A stretch of 64,000 bases of DNA, taken from positions 1 to 64,000 of the forward strand of contig JAQBPN010000006.1 in the NCBI GenBank assembly GCA_028287505.1, given 5' to 3'. Source of the stretch: Fibrobacterota bacterium (GTDB lineage Bacteria; Fibrobacterota; Fibrobacteria; UBA11236). The notes beneath the pieces were generated by a model. The model was not told where the DNA came from. It did no database searches and saw only the letters and a list, made by a program, of their open reading frames with translations. A program made the position numbers and the translations under genes. Shown piece after piece: positions 18,428 through 27,500 of this stretch (the stretch's first letter is position 1; each line of letters opens with the position of its first letter).

Positions 18428-19432
18428 CTACCTAGGCGCCGCCGTAGGCACACTAATCTCATACAGAAAGGGCGGCCTCGGCTCCTTCCAGGTCACCCCC
18501 AGGTGCTCCGTAGCCCATTTTTCGATGGCCTCATAATAGGTATCCTCTGTCGGAGAGAACATAGGCCTCCAGAATAATTTCTCCATTGGATAAGCAATGT
18601 GCAGTCCCTCTATGACATGAACGCGGAAGGAGCGGGGGGCCTGCCTATTCCAGGGATAGGTCATAGGATTCCGGAGGTCGCGGGCCAAGGTCAGGATGGA
18701 TTTCGGAGACGCGATGAATCCCAAGGCCAGGGCCAGATCAGATTTTTCTCTTGGATCCTTTTCCCTTTTATAGGATTCGATGAATTCCTTTTCCAGCAGG
18801 GAGTCGCCAAGCTTTGCCAAAGACTTTCTTGTCGAGAAGTCCGATTGGGAGCGAATCACGCTATTGGTGCGTATCATTCCACGCGCCTTCTCCGAACCGG
18901 TTTTTGCGAGAAGCTCTGCGGCATCGGTTATACCAGGGTTGGCAGCGATCCGGCCGATCAGCTCATTTGAGAAATTCCGCAAGTACAAATCTGGGACCCA
19001 TTTCAACAATTCCCGGGACGCTGCATTTTGGACATCCAGGTCCTTATCTCCAAGGAATGCGACCATTGTATGGATAAGAATCAAGTCAGCGATATAGGGA
19101 GGGCCATCAAGCCTTCCATCGTCTTTCGAGACTTCTAGGATACTTCCTAGTTCTAAGAATTCCTCCAGGCAATCAATTTTGGTTTTGGGATCAACGTGCC
19201 CCATTTTAGCCGCAAGGGCCTCGTAAACTTTAGGAGACTCCTGGAAACCCTTGATTTCTTCCAGTTCGAACCCGTTTCCTTCTCTAATCTTTGCGATAAT
19301 CGCATCAGCCGCATGACTTGGGGAGATAATATTGGACATGGATTTTAATCCTTTCGAATTCGAAACCAAAGGCATGAGCAACAAGAGAGTGGAGAATAAT
19401 TTGATCACTTGCGACCGGGCATTTTTCCCCAT
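18428..19432 (-). CDS. HEAT-like helical repeat protein
   Basis: A 334-residue protein. The N-terminus has a hydrophobic stretch (KLFSTLLLLMPLVS) that may be a signal peptide. The rest is alpha-helical with degenerate HEAT-like pairs, for example DLDVQNAASRELLKWVPDL and SDLALALGFIASPKSILTLARDL. No catalytic motif is visible. Start ATG at 19432 follows GGAAGGAA with 5-base spacing. It overlaps the end of the HELGH gene by 28 bases on the same strand, so the two probably form an operon and the products may interact. Base composition is more AT-rich than the chromosome core. Function unknown. Confidence 0.6.
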   Translation of the reverse strand: MGKNARSQVIKLFSTLLLLMPLVSNSKGLKSMSNIISPSHAADAIIAKIREGNGFELEEIKGFQESPKVYEALAAKMGHVDPKTKIDCLEEFLELGSILEVSKDDGRLDGPPYIADLILIHTMVAFLGDKDLDVQNAASRELLKWVPDLYLRNFSNELIGRIAANPGITDAAELLAKTGSEKARGMIRTNSVIRSQSDFSTRKSLAKLGDSLLEKEFIESYKREKDPREKSDLALALGFIASPKSILTLARDLRNPMTYPWNRQAPRSFRVHVIEGLHIAYPMEKLFWRPMFSPTEDTYYEAIEKWATEHLGVTWKEPRPPFLYEISVPTAAPR

Positions 19433-21129
19433 TGGGATTCCTTCCGTTCGGGATGGTAGAAAAGAGGCAATGCTCGACCCCTAAGGCCTTCGCCGAGAGA
19501 GCCTCCTCCGAACATGACGTTATCTACCTCCGCAATGTCTTCGAATTTGGCATAGGTATGGCCAAGTTCATGGGCGGCGTATATTATCAACTCGTTAAGA
19601 TTCCCGGCATCGGAAATCAAAGTAGGATTTCCCGATAACCCACCTAAGGGCCAAATCAGTGCCGCCTTGTCCGAGACTTTCAAGTCGAATCCCAGCGGAG
19701 CGCTCAGTTCAAGTTCACCAGTGGTGTTGTCAACCGATTTGACCGTTATGAAAACCACCTTCCCCGTAGCATCTTCCAATTTGTACCTGATATTCCCAAT
19801 GAAATCCAGATATGAGCCGTATTTTTTCAGCGTGATCTTGGAATCCCAACGACCTGCATCTTTTGCGAGGAAATAGGTCCAGCTAAGTTCGTGAACGTGA
19901 ACAAGGGGTATACCACCCTTAATGCCTAATGCGGTCTTGATCTTTTCCAATTCGGCTGAGTGAAGCCCAGGTTCAAGATTGAGTACGCCATTCTTGAGGC
20001 TATCGTACCTGCATTCAATATCCCTTGCAGTTCCGTGAATTTTCCACCATGCGACAGCAGGATGGTAAAGTCGGTTCAAAGCGTGCTGAATCTCCTTGGG
20101 TGAAGCCTTCGTAGTAAGCTTGGTTTTGGGCGAACTGGGATCGATAATTCTATAGTAAGTCGCCTCATATTGGACAGGCTTCATTACTGTCACATCAATT
20201 TCAGCTACTACAGGGCCGCTCAATCCTCCTACTCTGGCTTCTATCCCGGATTCCTTAAAGGTGCAATCCTTGGCTTCGATTCGGAGGACGATAGGATTAG
20301 TGCTCTGGTTTTCTACCACTAAATTGTACATCGAGGCATCTTTGGCTTTGAAAAATAGCTTTCTCCCGGCTACTCCCTCATAGTAGACGTTAACCATTCC
20401 TGTTTTCCCCTTTTCAACGCTGATCCGGTCCAGGGTGGAATCCGTCTTGAAGTTGAAAAGGCTTCCGTTGAGATCCTCGCAGACCAACTCACCCGCCTCG
20501 TCGTAACCCCAAGGATGATCCTTATGAACCGAAAAAACCACACGCACGACGGAAATCGAGTGGTTCACAGGGCCCAATGGCGGGGAACCGGTGGGAGTGA
20601 AAATCAATTCCAAAGTTTCGCTTTTGCCGCTCAGTTGTGAACCAGCATCCACCTTAACAGTCACGACTTGGCTACCGGTATTCTCAAGCTTCAACACCGT
20701 ACTGGATGTCCTCCAGGTATAGCTCCCAGCCCCCTTGTTGGTCACAGCCTTGAGCTTGAGCGAGGCACCCGGCAGTATCTCGTTTGCTGCCGCATCCTTC
20801 CCGTTTTCGGCCATGATTCGCACCGAAAAGATTTCATTCTCCTCATTGACTTCGCGAGGCATTCTTTGCGCCTCGAGAGGTTCCGGTCCATCCGGAGAAC
20901 CGTTGGTTGGCTTCTTCCTTTGGACGGAAGTTGCCGTTCCTCTGGATGGCATCGCCGACCGGACCAGGTAATACCGCAGGCTTTGGTAGTTGAATCGGCC
21001 GCTCCCCACATAAAATGGACTGCGGGATGTCAACGGCTGGAGGCTTTTACACCCTTGATTGGTGAATTCCACCAGTACCGCGCGGGTCGCACATAAGCGG
21101 AGGGCCTCCGAACGCGAAATTGGAATCAT
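19405..21129 (-). CDS. Putative zinc metalloprotease-like protein (HELGH motif)
   Basis: A 574-residue protein. Near residue 518 it has H-E-L-G-H in the context YAAHELGHTYAKFED, followed by VDNVMFGG, as in zincin metallopeptidases. The long N-terminal part is rich in beta-strand patterns (for example SYTWRTSSTVLKLENTGSQVVTVKV), suggesting several Ig-like or pre-protease domains. No clear signal peptide is visible at the ATG chosen, which has a poor ribosome-binding site, so the true start may differ. It is the first gene of a two-gene unit with the HEAT-like protein. The third zinc ligand is not certain, so proteolysis is a hypothesis. Confidence 0.6.
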   Translation of the reverse strand: MIPISRSEALRLCATRAVLVEFTNQGCKSLQPLTSRSPFYVGSGRFNYQSLRYYLVRSAMPSRGTATSVQRKKPTNGSPDGPEPLEAQRMPREVNEENEIFSVRIMAENGKDAAANEILPGASLKLKAVTNKGAGSYTWRTSSTVLKLENTGSQVVTVKVDAGSQLSGKSETLELIFTPTGSPPLGPVNHSISVVRVVFSVHKDHPWGYDEAGELVCEDLNGSLFNFKTDSTLDRISVEKGKTGMVNVYYEGVAGRKLFFKAKDASMYNLVVENQSTNPIVLRIEAKDCTFKESGIEARVGGLSGPVVAEIDVTVMKPVQYEATYYRIIDPSSPKTKLTTKASPKEIQHALNRLYHPAVAWWKIHGTARDIECRYDSLKNGVLNLEPGLHSAELEKIKTALGIKGGIPLVHVHELSWTYFLAKDAGRWDSKITLKKYGSYLDFIGNIRYKLEDATGKVVFITVKSVDNTTGELELSAPLGFDLKVSDKAALIWPLGGLSGNPTLISDAGNLNELIIYAAHELGHTYAKFEDIAEVDNVMFGGGSLGEGLRGRALPLFYHPERKESQWGKMPGRK

Positions 21130-21217
21130 ATCCGGAAGTTAGCCAAAATAGGGTGGAAAGAGGTATTGGAGAATTTGGGATAGTGCTGGGCATCACGGTT
21201 GGATTATATTTACCCCT

Positions 21218-22048
21218 GTGCACCCCATAAAAAGCCGACTTCTTCCCGCCCTTGGCCTGGCGCTGCTCCTATCGAGCTGCGTCTCCAACTCCGACTCCCA
21301 GTACGCCAATCCCTATAGCGGTTTGTCCTGTGGCGACAAACTCTCCAAGATGGTCCTGGAACTGCGGGAATTCGAAACGGCAAAACAAAATGGTCTCGCC
21401 AAGCGCGCGGTCGACGACTCCGGGAGCACCGTCTCTGGGATCACCGACTCCGGAAGTACAGACTCTGGAAGCATCGACACCCTTCCCCGTACCATTCCCC
21501 TCTTTCGAGGCTTTCCGCCCGTGGCCGGTCTGGATCCCTCCAACCCCGGTTTCCAAATCGAGAACAATGACCCGAGGAGCGATACAAATCCTTCCGTGAC
21601 GCCGCGTCCGGATTCCGGATTCCAAGTCCTCTGGATCCCGCCCTTCGGTTTTTCCGATAGTACCGGCACCAAGCCGGTGTCCGATCCCGTTGGACCCGGT
21701 ACGCCGGAAACAACCACACCAACGGTATTGCCGCAAAAAATCTCCACTCTCCAAATCATTTCCTCGGAAGGCTATAAAGCCCATATCCGCATCTACGACT
21801 ATCAGAACAGCCTGGTCCGGGAGATGGACCAGGAATTCGGGACTCACGGCGAACTGGATAATCGGAACCGCTCCGTACCGAACGGCCTGGTTTCCTATCT
21901 GGTCTGGGACACCAAGGATTCTGAAGGCAAGCAAGCACTGGATGGGGTTTATCTCTGGAAGGTGAAGCTTAGGCTGACTTCCAACGAGGTGATCGAGATG
22001 ACTCAGAAGACGGGGCTGATCGGGGATGAGTGTACGGCAGTACAGTAG
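21218..22048 (+). CDS. Lipoprotein with low-complexity linker and FlgD/sorting-like C-terminus
   Basis: A 276-residue protein starting at GTG. The lipobox is L-S-S-C with Cys at residue 21. A Ser/Asp/Gly/Thr repeat (about residues 66-86, a TDSGST-type pattern) and a Pro-rich linker follow. The C-terminal 100 residues (AHIRIYDYQNSLVREMDQEF ... YLVWDTKDSEGKQALDGVYLWKVKL) resemble the FlgD Ig-like or type-A sorting fold. It is divergent from the HELGH gene across about 90 bases. Codon use is GC-rich and host-like, unlike the genes on both sides. Probably an envelope protein of unknown role. Confidence 0.65.
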   Translation: MHPIKSRLLPALGLALLLSSCVSNSDSQYANPYSGLSCGDKLSKMVLELREFETAKQNGLAKRAVDDSGSTVSGITDSGSTDSGSIDTLPRTIPLFRGFPPVAGLDPSNPGFQIENNDPRSDTNPSVTPRPDSGFQVLWIPPFGFSDSTGTKPVSDPVGPGTPETTTPTVLPQKISTLQIISSEGYKAHIRIYDYQNSLVREMDQEFGTHGELDNRNRSVPNGLVSYLVWDTKDSEGKQALDGVYLWKVKLRLTSNEVIEMTQKTGLIGDECTAVQ

Positions 22049-22053
22049 CCGGT

Positions 22054-22317
22054 TCAATCATTGACCAGCCGCTGGGCTATTGAGGCTCCAATCGCCAGCA
22101 TGGACCTCACCTCATTCGCGTCCACGATCGGCTTGCCGAATAGCAAATGCAAATTTGCGCACCATTTGGCCAGATAAAAAGTGATGAGTAAAACCAGATA
22201 ATTGAATATCTGATTTTAAGCACTCCAAGAAATATCGGCTAAGCGAGGCCCGCGAGCAATGGAACGAAAAATGTGTTCAACTCGCCAATCACCGAATGGG
22301 CAAGATTAGCCTTTGGC
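22054..22317 (-). pseudogene. Short coding remnants downstream of abiEi, including a possible AbiEii tail
   Basis: No intact AbiEii toxin gene follows the antitoxin. Just after its stop, in another frame, about 27 codons read NLAHSVIGELNTFFVPLLAGLA (22239-22322). This resembles the C-terminal helix of AbiEii nucleotidyltransferases. Further on, about 53 open codons without a start (22054 to about 22213) read NYLVLLITFYLAKWCANLHLLFGKP and end in AQRLVND. Both look like leftovers of deleted genes. Assignment of the first to AbiEii is tentative. Confidence 0.3.
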
Positions 22318-22932
22318 TTAGCCAAGGAATGCCTCCAAATACGGACCAAGGACTTTCGAGACTCCGCGCAATTCAGCAAACCTCCTGATATCCGTCGGAG
22401 CCGCCTTCTTTGAACGCAAACCTTCCTTAAGCGCTTCCACGGCAACCTCCATTCCGATTTTGTTCCGATAACGAAAGCAATCGGCGATGGTTTTTGCCAG
22501 GCTATAAACTCTCACCGTGATACCGTTCACGGGTTGTATTTCAATACCTTCCCGAAAAGCCTTTCCTGAAAACCGAACAACACGCAAATCCATGGACATG
22601 CCTCTTGGCTTCCAATCTCCTTGCTCGATGGCAATCCAAATGGATGGATGCAGTTGGGTCGACACGCCATGGACTTCCAATGCTGTCAGCAAACAAAAAA
22701 CCGCCTTGGGAGCCTTGATGGCGACTTCGAGGAAACTTTCCTTGCCTGAAATCGGGACGCCAGGAAGGGAGTATAGACCTCTTGATATCCTGAGTAGCAT
22801 CCCTTGCTCCACCCAGCGCACCAGCGCCGTTCTGGAGACCCCAAGGGCTTCCGCTTCTGAAGCGCGAAATGGCCCTTTTACAGCCTTTTTTCGGAGGGAT
22901 TGAGGAAGTAGTGTGTTGCGAATCATAAGCAT
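22318..22932 (-). CDS. AbiEi-family type IV antitoxin (toxin partner missing)
   Basis: About 204 residues. The N-terminal winged helix (FRASEAEALGVSRTALVRWVEQGMLLRISRGLYSLPG) is the AbiEi DNA-binding domain. The C-terminal domain (VFCLLTALEVHGVSTQLHPSIWIAI, VYSLAKTIADCFRYRNKIGMEVAVEAL) is typical of the family. AbiEi represses its own operon and neutralises the AbiEii nucleotidyltransferase. Here no intact AbiEii gene follows. Several near start codons (22941 GTG, 22932 and 22926 ATG) are available and none has a ribosome-binding site, so translation may be leaderless. Three half-sites of a 13-base palindrome lie 75-130 bases upstream, a likely operator. Confidence 0.8.
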   Translation of the reverse strand: MLMIRNTLLPQSLRKKAVKGPFRASEAEALGVSRTALVRWVEQGMLLRISRGLYSLPGVPISGKESFLEVAIKAPKAVFCLLTALEVHGVSTQLHPSIWIAIEQGDWKPRGMSMDLRVVRFSGKAFREGIEIQPVNGITVRVYSLAKTIADCFRYRNKIGMEVAVEALKEGLRSKKAAPTDIRRFAELRGVSKVLGPYLEAFLG

Positions 22933-23007
22933 ATAATACACATATAATTATGATTTGAAACAGTCAAAAAACTATATATCCATATTTCTCATTTGTTGAT
23001 TTGGCCA

Positions 23008-23061
23008 TTTTCTTTACATGTGGAGAGCCTCATGTAAAGAAAAACCGGTTTTCTTTACATG
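23008..23061. promoter_or_regulatory. Three copies of a 13-base motif in palindromic array
   Basis: TTTTCTTTACATG occurs at 23008-23020, inverted at 23031-23043, and direct again at 23049-23061. Copies one and two form a 13-bp stem around 10 bases, and copies two and three form a near-perfect 31-base palindrome. The array lies upstream of abiEi. AbiEi antitoxins are known to bind inverted repeats in their own promoter, so an operator is the best guess. It could also control the rightward operon. Confidence 0.5.
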
Positions 23062-23077
23062 AGAAGGTATTCGGGCT

Positions 23078-23359
23078 CTATTCCGACCACTCCGCCACCC
23101 ACTCAAATCGGCCTTCCAAACAGGCGTTGGGAAGATCCAAAGACTTTCCATTGGGGCGGCATTCAATATCACCTTCAGACCGTTCAGTCCCTTCTGCAAT
23201 GGATACTCGCAAACCATCTCTGTAAGTATCGGCTCCATAACCGCCTAGGAGACTTTTGCAATCAATATTTTGGAGGTACAGGCCGAAGGTATCCCCATCA
23301 AGCGGTATTGGGGCCCCTTGTCCCTTTTGGCTGGCCAACCAAATAGAGTAAATGCTCAC
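23078..23359 (-). CDS. Doubtful hypothetical ORF or gene remnant
   Basis: A 93-codon open frame (beginning MSIYSIWLASQKGQGAP, ending EGRFEWVAEWSE). The composition is protein-like (GGYGADTYRDGL, GDIECRPNGKSL), but the start has no ribosome-binding site and I recognise no family. It could be the 3' end of a truncated gene. The frame ends next to the palindromic array. Confidence 0.3.
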   Translation of the reverse strand: MSIYSIWLASQKGQGAPIPLDGDTFGLYLQNIDCKSLLGGYGADTYRDGLRVSIAEGTERSEGDIECRPNGKSLDLPNACLEGRFEWVAEWSE

Positions 23360-23547
23360 TCGCCAATTTTCGAGAAATAAGAGTTGATGAAAGCCAAATC
23401 AAATTGACTCGAACTCTACCGATCTCACATAAAATCAATGTCTTAGAGGCGTTTGGGTGCACGGCGAAAAAAAATATGGCACTCGAATCCAAATCGAAGA
23501 TAAAGAGCGAATGATCCTATATTTTTTAACAAAAATCCCGAGGCAAA

Positions 23548-24534
23548 ATGAAGACTTTAGAAGGCCCGCCGACTGAACTTGAGGAAATATCCTTGAAAAA
23601 CAAGGCAAATTTCCTCACGAAACAGATTCCACCGCCGATTTTTGCTAGGCACGAAACTTTCCACCCAAGATTTGGGTGGCTAAAAAAAGGTTTCGACAAA
23701 ATCATTGAAGACGAAGCGATTTTTCTCTCCCCAGATGCACCGGTGCTACTCGGGGTCGGAAAGAACATGGTTCAGGCAATTCGCTTTTGGTGTACTGCTT
23801 TTAAAGTGGTGGACGAGCACCAAAATAAAGGCGAAAAAGCCCGAAAAGGTAAGCCAAGCCAATTTGGAAAGAGGCTTTTAGATGATACAGGGTGGGATCC
23901 ATATCTTGAGAATACAAATTCTCTCTGGCTCTTGCACTGGCATTTACTTAAGCAACCATGCACAGCTACTGCATGGTATTTCTTTTTTAATTACTTCCAC
24001 CAACATGATTTCACAGTAAACGAATTTTCTGATGGCTTGATAGATTTTAAGAAAATTAATTATCCAAATTCGAAAATTGTCGATGAATCTTTGCACAAGG
24101 ATGTCTCTTGCCTTTTGAGAATGTACGTGTCACATTCAGAGTTAAAACAGCCGGCTGAAGAATCTTTAGACTGTCCGTTTACAAATCTGAATCTCATCCA
24201 AATTGACGAAACGAAAAGATTCAGATTCAATACTGGCGAAAAATCGAACCTCTCTCCAGAAATATTGGTTTCGGCATGTTTGGACTTCGCATCAATGGAA
24301 TCTGACCAACCAGGTACGATTTCAATCACGCGCTTGCTGTATGATATTGGCAGCCCTGGATTAGCGTTTAAAATTTCCGAGAGCTTTATTTGCGCAGCAA
24401 TTGAAAATATTGTCACAAGAAATTCAGATATCACCTTTTCTGAAACAGCCGGGCTGATCCAGCTGGGATTCAAGAGAAGACCGTCGGATTTAAAGGAACT
24501 AATTCTCAATTCCTTCTATAAGAAAAACCGGTAG
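23548..24534 (+). CDS. DUF4007-family protein
   Basis: A 328-residue protein with the DUF4007 hallmarks: FARHETFHPRFGWLKKGFD, VLLGVGKNMVQAIRFWCTAF, GWDPYLENTNSLWLLHWHLL and ATAWYFFFNYF. DUF4007 proteins are found next to PAPS-reductase-like and ATPase genes in defence loci tied to DNA phosphorothioation. Their biochemical role is not established to my knowledge. It is the first gene of a seven-gene operon; the start ATG follows GAGG with about 5-base spacing. The next gene starts 11 bases after its stop. Base composition is AT-rich, matching the island. Confidence 0.8.
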   Translation: MKTLEGPPTELEEISLKNKANFLTKQIPPPIFARHETFHPRFGWLKKGFDKIIEDEAIFLSPDAPVLLGVGKNMVQAIRFWCTAFKVVDEHQNKGEKARKGKPSQFGKRLLDDTGWDPYLENTNSLWLLHWHLLKQPCTATAWYFFFNYFHQHDFTVNEFSDGLIDFKKINYPNSKIVDESLHKDVSCLLRMYVSHSELKQPAEESLDCPFTNLNLIQIDETKRFRFNTGEKSNLSPEILVSACLDFASMESDQPGTISITRLLYDIGSPGLAFKISESFICAAIENIVTRNSDITFSETAGLIQLGFKRRPSDLKELILNSFYKKNR

Positions 24535-24545
24535 GGGAGATTTAA

Positions 24546-27500
24546 ATGCCATTATTAAGCGAGTATATCAAGCTTTCAAGACGGTATACCCGTTCTATAA
24601 ATCTTGAGCGCGACCTGCACGATTCGGACGCGCTCAATGGGTACATCCCTACCGAAAATACACGCGATGTATTGAACAGATTCTTTTTAGCTTATTCGAC
24701 GCCAAAGTCTTGTCGAGCATGGACATTAACAGGTCCGTACGGATCCGGCAAATCTGCTTTTGCACATTTCCTTCTTTCACTATACGGAAATGAAGCCGAT
24801 CCTATTCGTGCAAAGGCCCAAAAAATATTACGGGAAAATATCGGTAATTCGATTTTGCCTTTCAAAAGCTATAAGGCAAACCTTTCTGACCGCGGAGTTG
24901 TCAGGGCCATTGCAACAGCTCAAAGAGAACCCATTTCAAACACAATTATTCGAGCCCTTTGGAGGGGAGTGCAACTTTTTTGGCGGGAGAACAGGGGAAG
25001 AAATCCAAGCTGGGTTGACGATCTAGATGACTTAGTCAAAAAAATATCAAAGGGTAAGCTCATCCCTGCGGCAACGGCCTATGAATTTGTTCAAACGGTT
25101 TCGCAAGCTACCGATCACGGACTGCTTATAGTCATAGATGAATTGGGTAAAAATCTTGAATATGCTGCCCAAAATCATACTACAGATGACTTGTTCCTTC
25201 TCCAACAAATCGCTGAACTTCCGTCCAATGAAGACTCTCCAAAGGTTTTCATAGTCGGCCTCTTGCATCAATCCTTTTTGGACTACGCGCATATTCTTCC
25301 AAATGGCCAGCGGAATGAGTGGGCAAAAGTACAGGGGCGATTTGAAAGTATCCCTTTCGTAGAATCACCAGACCAAACCCTTAAGCTGTTGAGCCAAGCA
25401 ATAATCAGGAAAAATACCGGACCGGTCCAAGATAGGGTGTATTCCTGGGCCAAAAAATGGCGTGGTGCCTTTGGCGAAGATCCCTATGTTCTAAGGACGT
25501 TGGGCGAATCCTTACCTAACCTGTTCCCCCTTCATCCCATCGCGGCAATATCACTTCCAATTTTGTGCAACAAGTTTGCACAAAATGATCGGTCCTTGTT
25601 TACGTTCCTGACGGGATCACAACCTCATTCTTTCAATAATTTTTTAAAGGAAGAAAGTTGGAGTGAAAACCAAACAAGGTCTCTGCAACTTTATCGTGTT
25701 TATGACTATTTCGTGGATTCGGCAGGAATCGCGATGAATTCGCGACCCCAAATGCAAAGGTGGGTAGAGATCCAAGGCCGAATTGATGAAGCGAAACACC
25801 TAAGCCTTGAATCTATCGTGGTTTTGAAAACAATAGGCCTTCTAAATCTTGTATCCCTATCAGGGCCGCTTAGGGCTACACGTCGCTTGGTGGTAAATGC
25901 CTTGCTTGATAGAGCTGATGACCCAAAGAAATCCGAATGGGAAAAATCCATTGATGACCTGATCAACCAAAACCTTATTATCTGGCGGAAACAGATTGAT
26001 GAGCTTCGAATCTGGGAAGGCTCTGACTTCGATATCGAAAAAGCAATTTCTGATTCAGCATCAACAATTCAGATTTCCCTGGCGCATACGTTGTCTAAAA
26101 GCTGGCCGCTGCGACCTCAATTGATCCAACGCCATAGCTATAAGAGCGGAACTTTGCGCTTTTTTCAAAGGTTGTACATCGATAAATCGGAACAACTCCT
26201 TGAGCTTTCTCAAAAGCCAACTGAATTTGATGGCGTCATTTGCTTTTGGATAGGCGCCACCCCAGAGTTTGATGAGCTACCCAATTTTAAGACTGCGGAC
26301 GGAAAGCCTATCGTATTAGTTGTTGGGAGACAACAGTCTGTTCTTCAATCTCTTTGCAAAGAATATTTGGCGCTAAGGTCAATCGAAAACAAAACGCCTC
26401 AGATTCAAAATGATGGCGTGGCGCGGAGGGAAATTAAGCAAAGAATTTTCATTTTAAAAAATTCAATTGCCGAGTCGATTCAACGCTCATTTGATTTTTC
26501 TTCGGAAGAAATTCTGGTAGTTATCGAAGGAGTAAAGTCAAAGACAACAGGTGAATCTCGATTTCATTCTGAGCTTTCAGACCTAGCTGACAAAGTTTAT
26601 TCGAAATCCATGGTCCTTTGGAATGAACTGATTAATAGAAAAGAAATTACTGCCCAAGCAGCCAAAGCTAGAAGCGAATTAATTGAAGCAATCCTAACGA
26701 AGTCAAGCATAGAGCGACTTGGCCTAGAAGGCAATGGGCCTGAATGCACAATTTATGAATCGATTCTTAAGTCTACTGGAATGCATCATGAGGAAAATGG
26801 AAAGTGGACAATTGGTCAGCCGAAAGCAAATAGTTCAATCCAGGAAGTTTGGATAGCGATTCAAAACTTCTTTTTATCAGCCGTAGACCAAAAGAAACCC
26901 CTAAGCGCCCTATACGATCACCTATATGCTCCTCCATATGGAGTTAGGCAAGGACCGCTCCCAATCATGCTGGCGGCATTTTTGGTGCAGCATACGGATG
27001 ATATCAGCATTTTCTATGAAGGGAGCTTTATTCCCTCCCTTGGGCCTGAAAACTTTGAGTTAATAGTGAAGGCTCCCCACAAATTTGAATTCAAATATTT
27101 TGAACTCACAGGGCTAAAAGCACAGTTCTTCAAGGAACTTGAATCCATCTTTTCAAATTCAAAAGATCCCGGTAACGTCCAAACCAGAACCTTAACCTTG
27201 CTAAGGGTAGTCAAGCCTCTCATACGGTTTATACGTGGATTACCAGCCTATACGCTCAAAACCAAAAACATCAGCAAGGAAGCAATGGAGGTTAGGAAGG
27301 TACTCCTTGAAGCAATTGAACCCGATCATCTCTTGTTTGAACTATTGCCACGTGCATGCGGAATTGATCCTATTCAATTCAAGGATGGCGGCGATATTGA
27401 ACGGGCAAAACTTCTTAAGAAAAAGGTTGTCGCCGTTTTAAAAGAGCTGCAATCAGCTTATGAAGACCTGTTAAATTCGAACAAAAAACTTATTTACGAG

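Larger units (their letters stand above)
22933..23547. other. AT-rich spacer between abiEi and the phosphorothioation-like operon
   Basis: About 600 bases with no convincing full gene. It holds the 13-base palindromic repeats (23008-23061), a doubtful minus-strand frame (23078-23359) and the leader of the following operon. A TATATT box near 23518 could be its promoter -10 element; I see no good -35. Confidence 0.4.

Noticed and set aside
18351-18430. Intact tRNA gene on the minus strand
   Set aside because: Only the T-loop and acceptor 3' strand are tRNA-like; no T-stem partner, anticodon arm or 5' acceptor strand is present.
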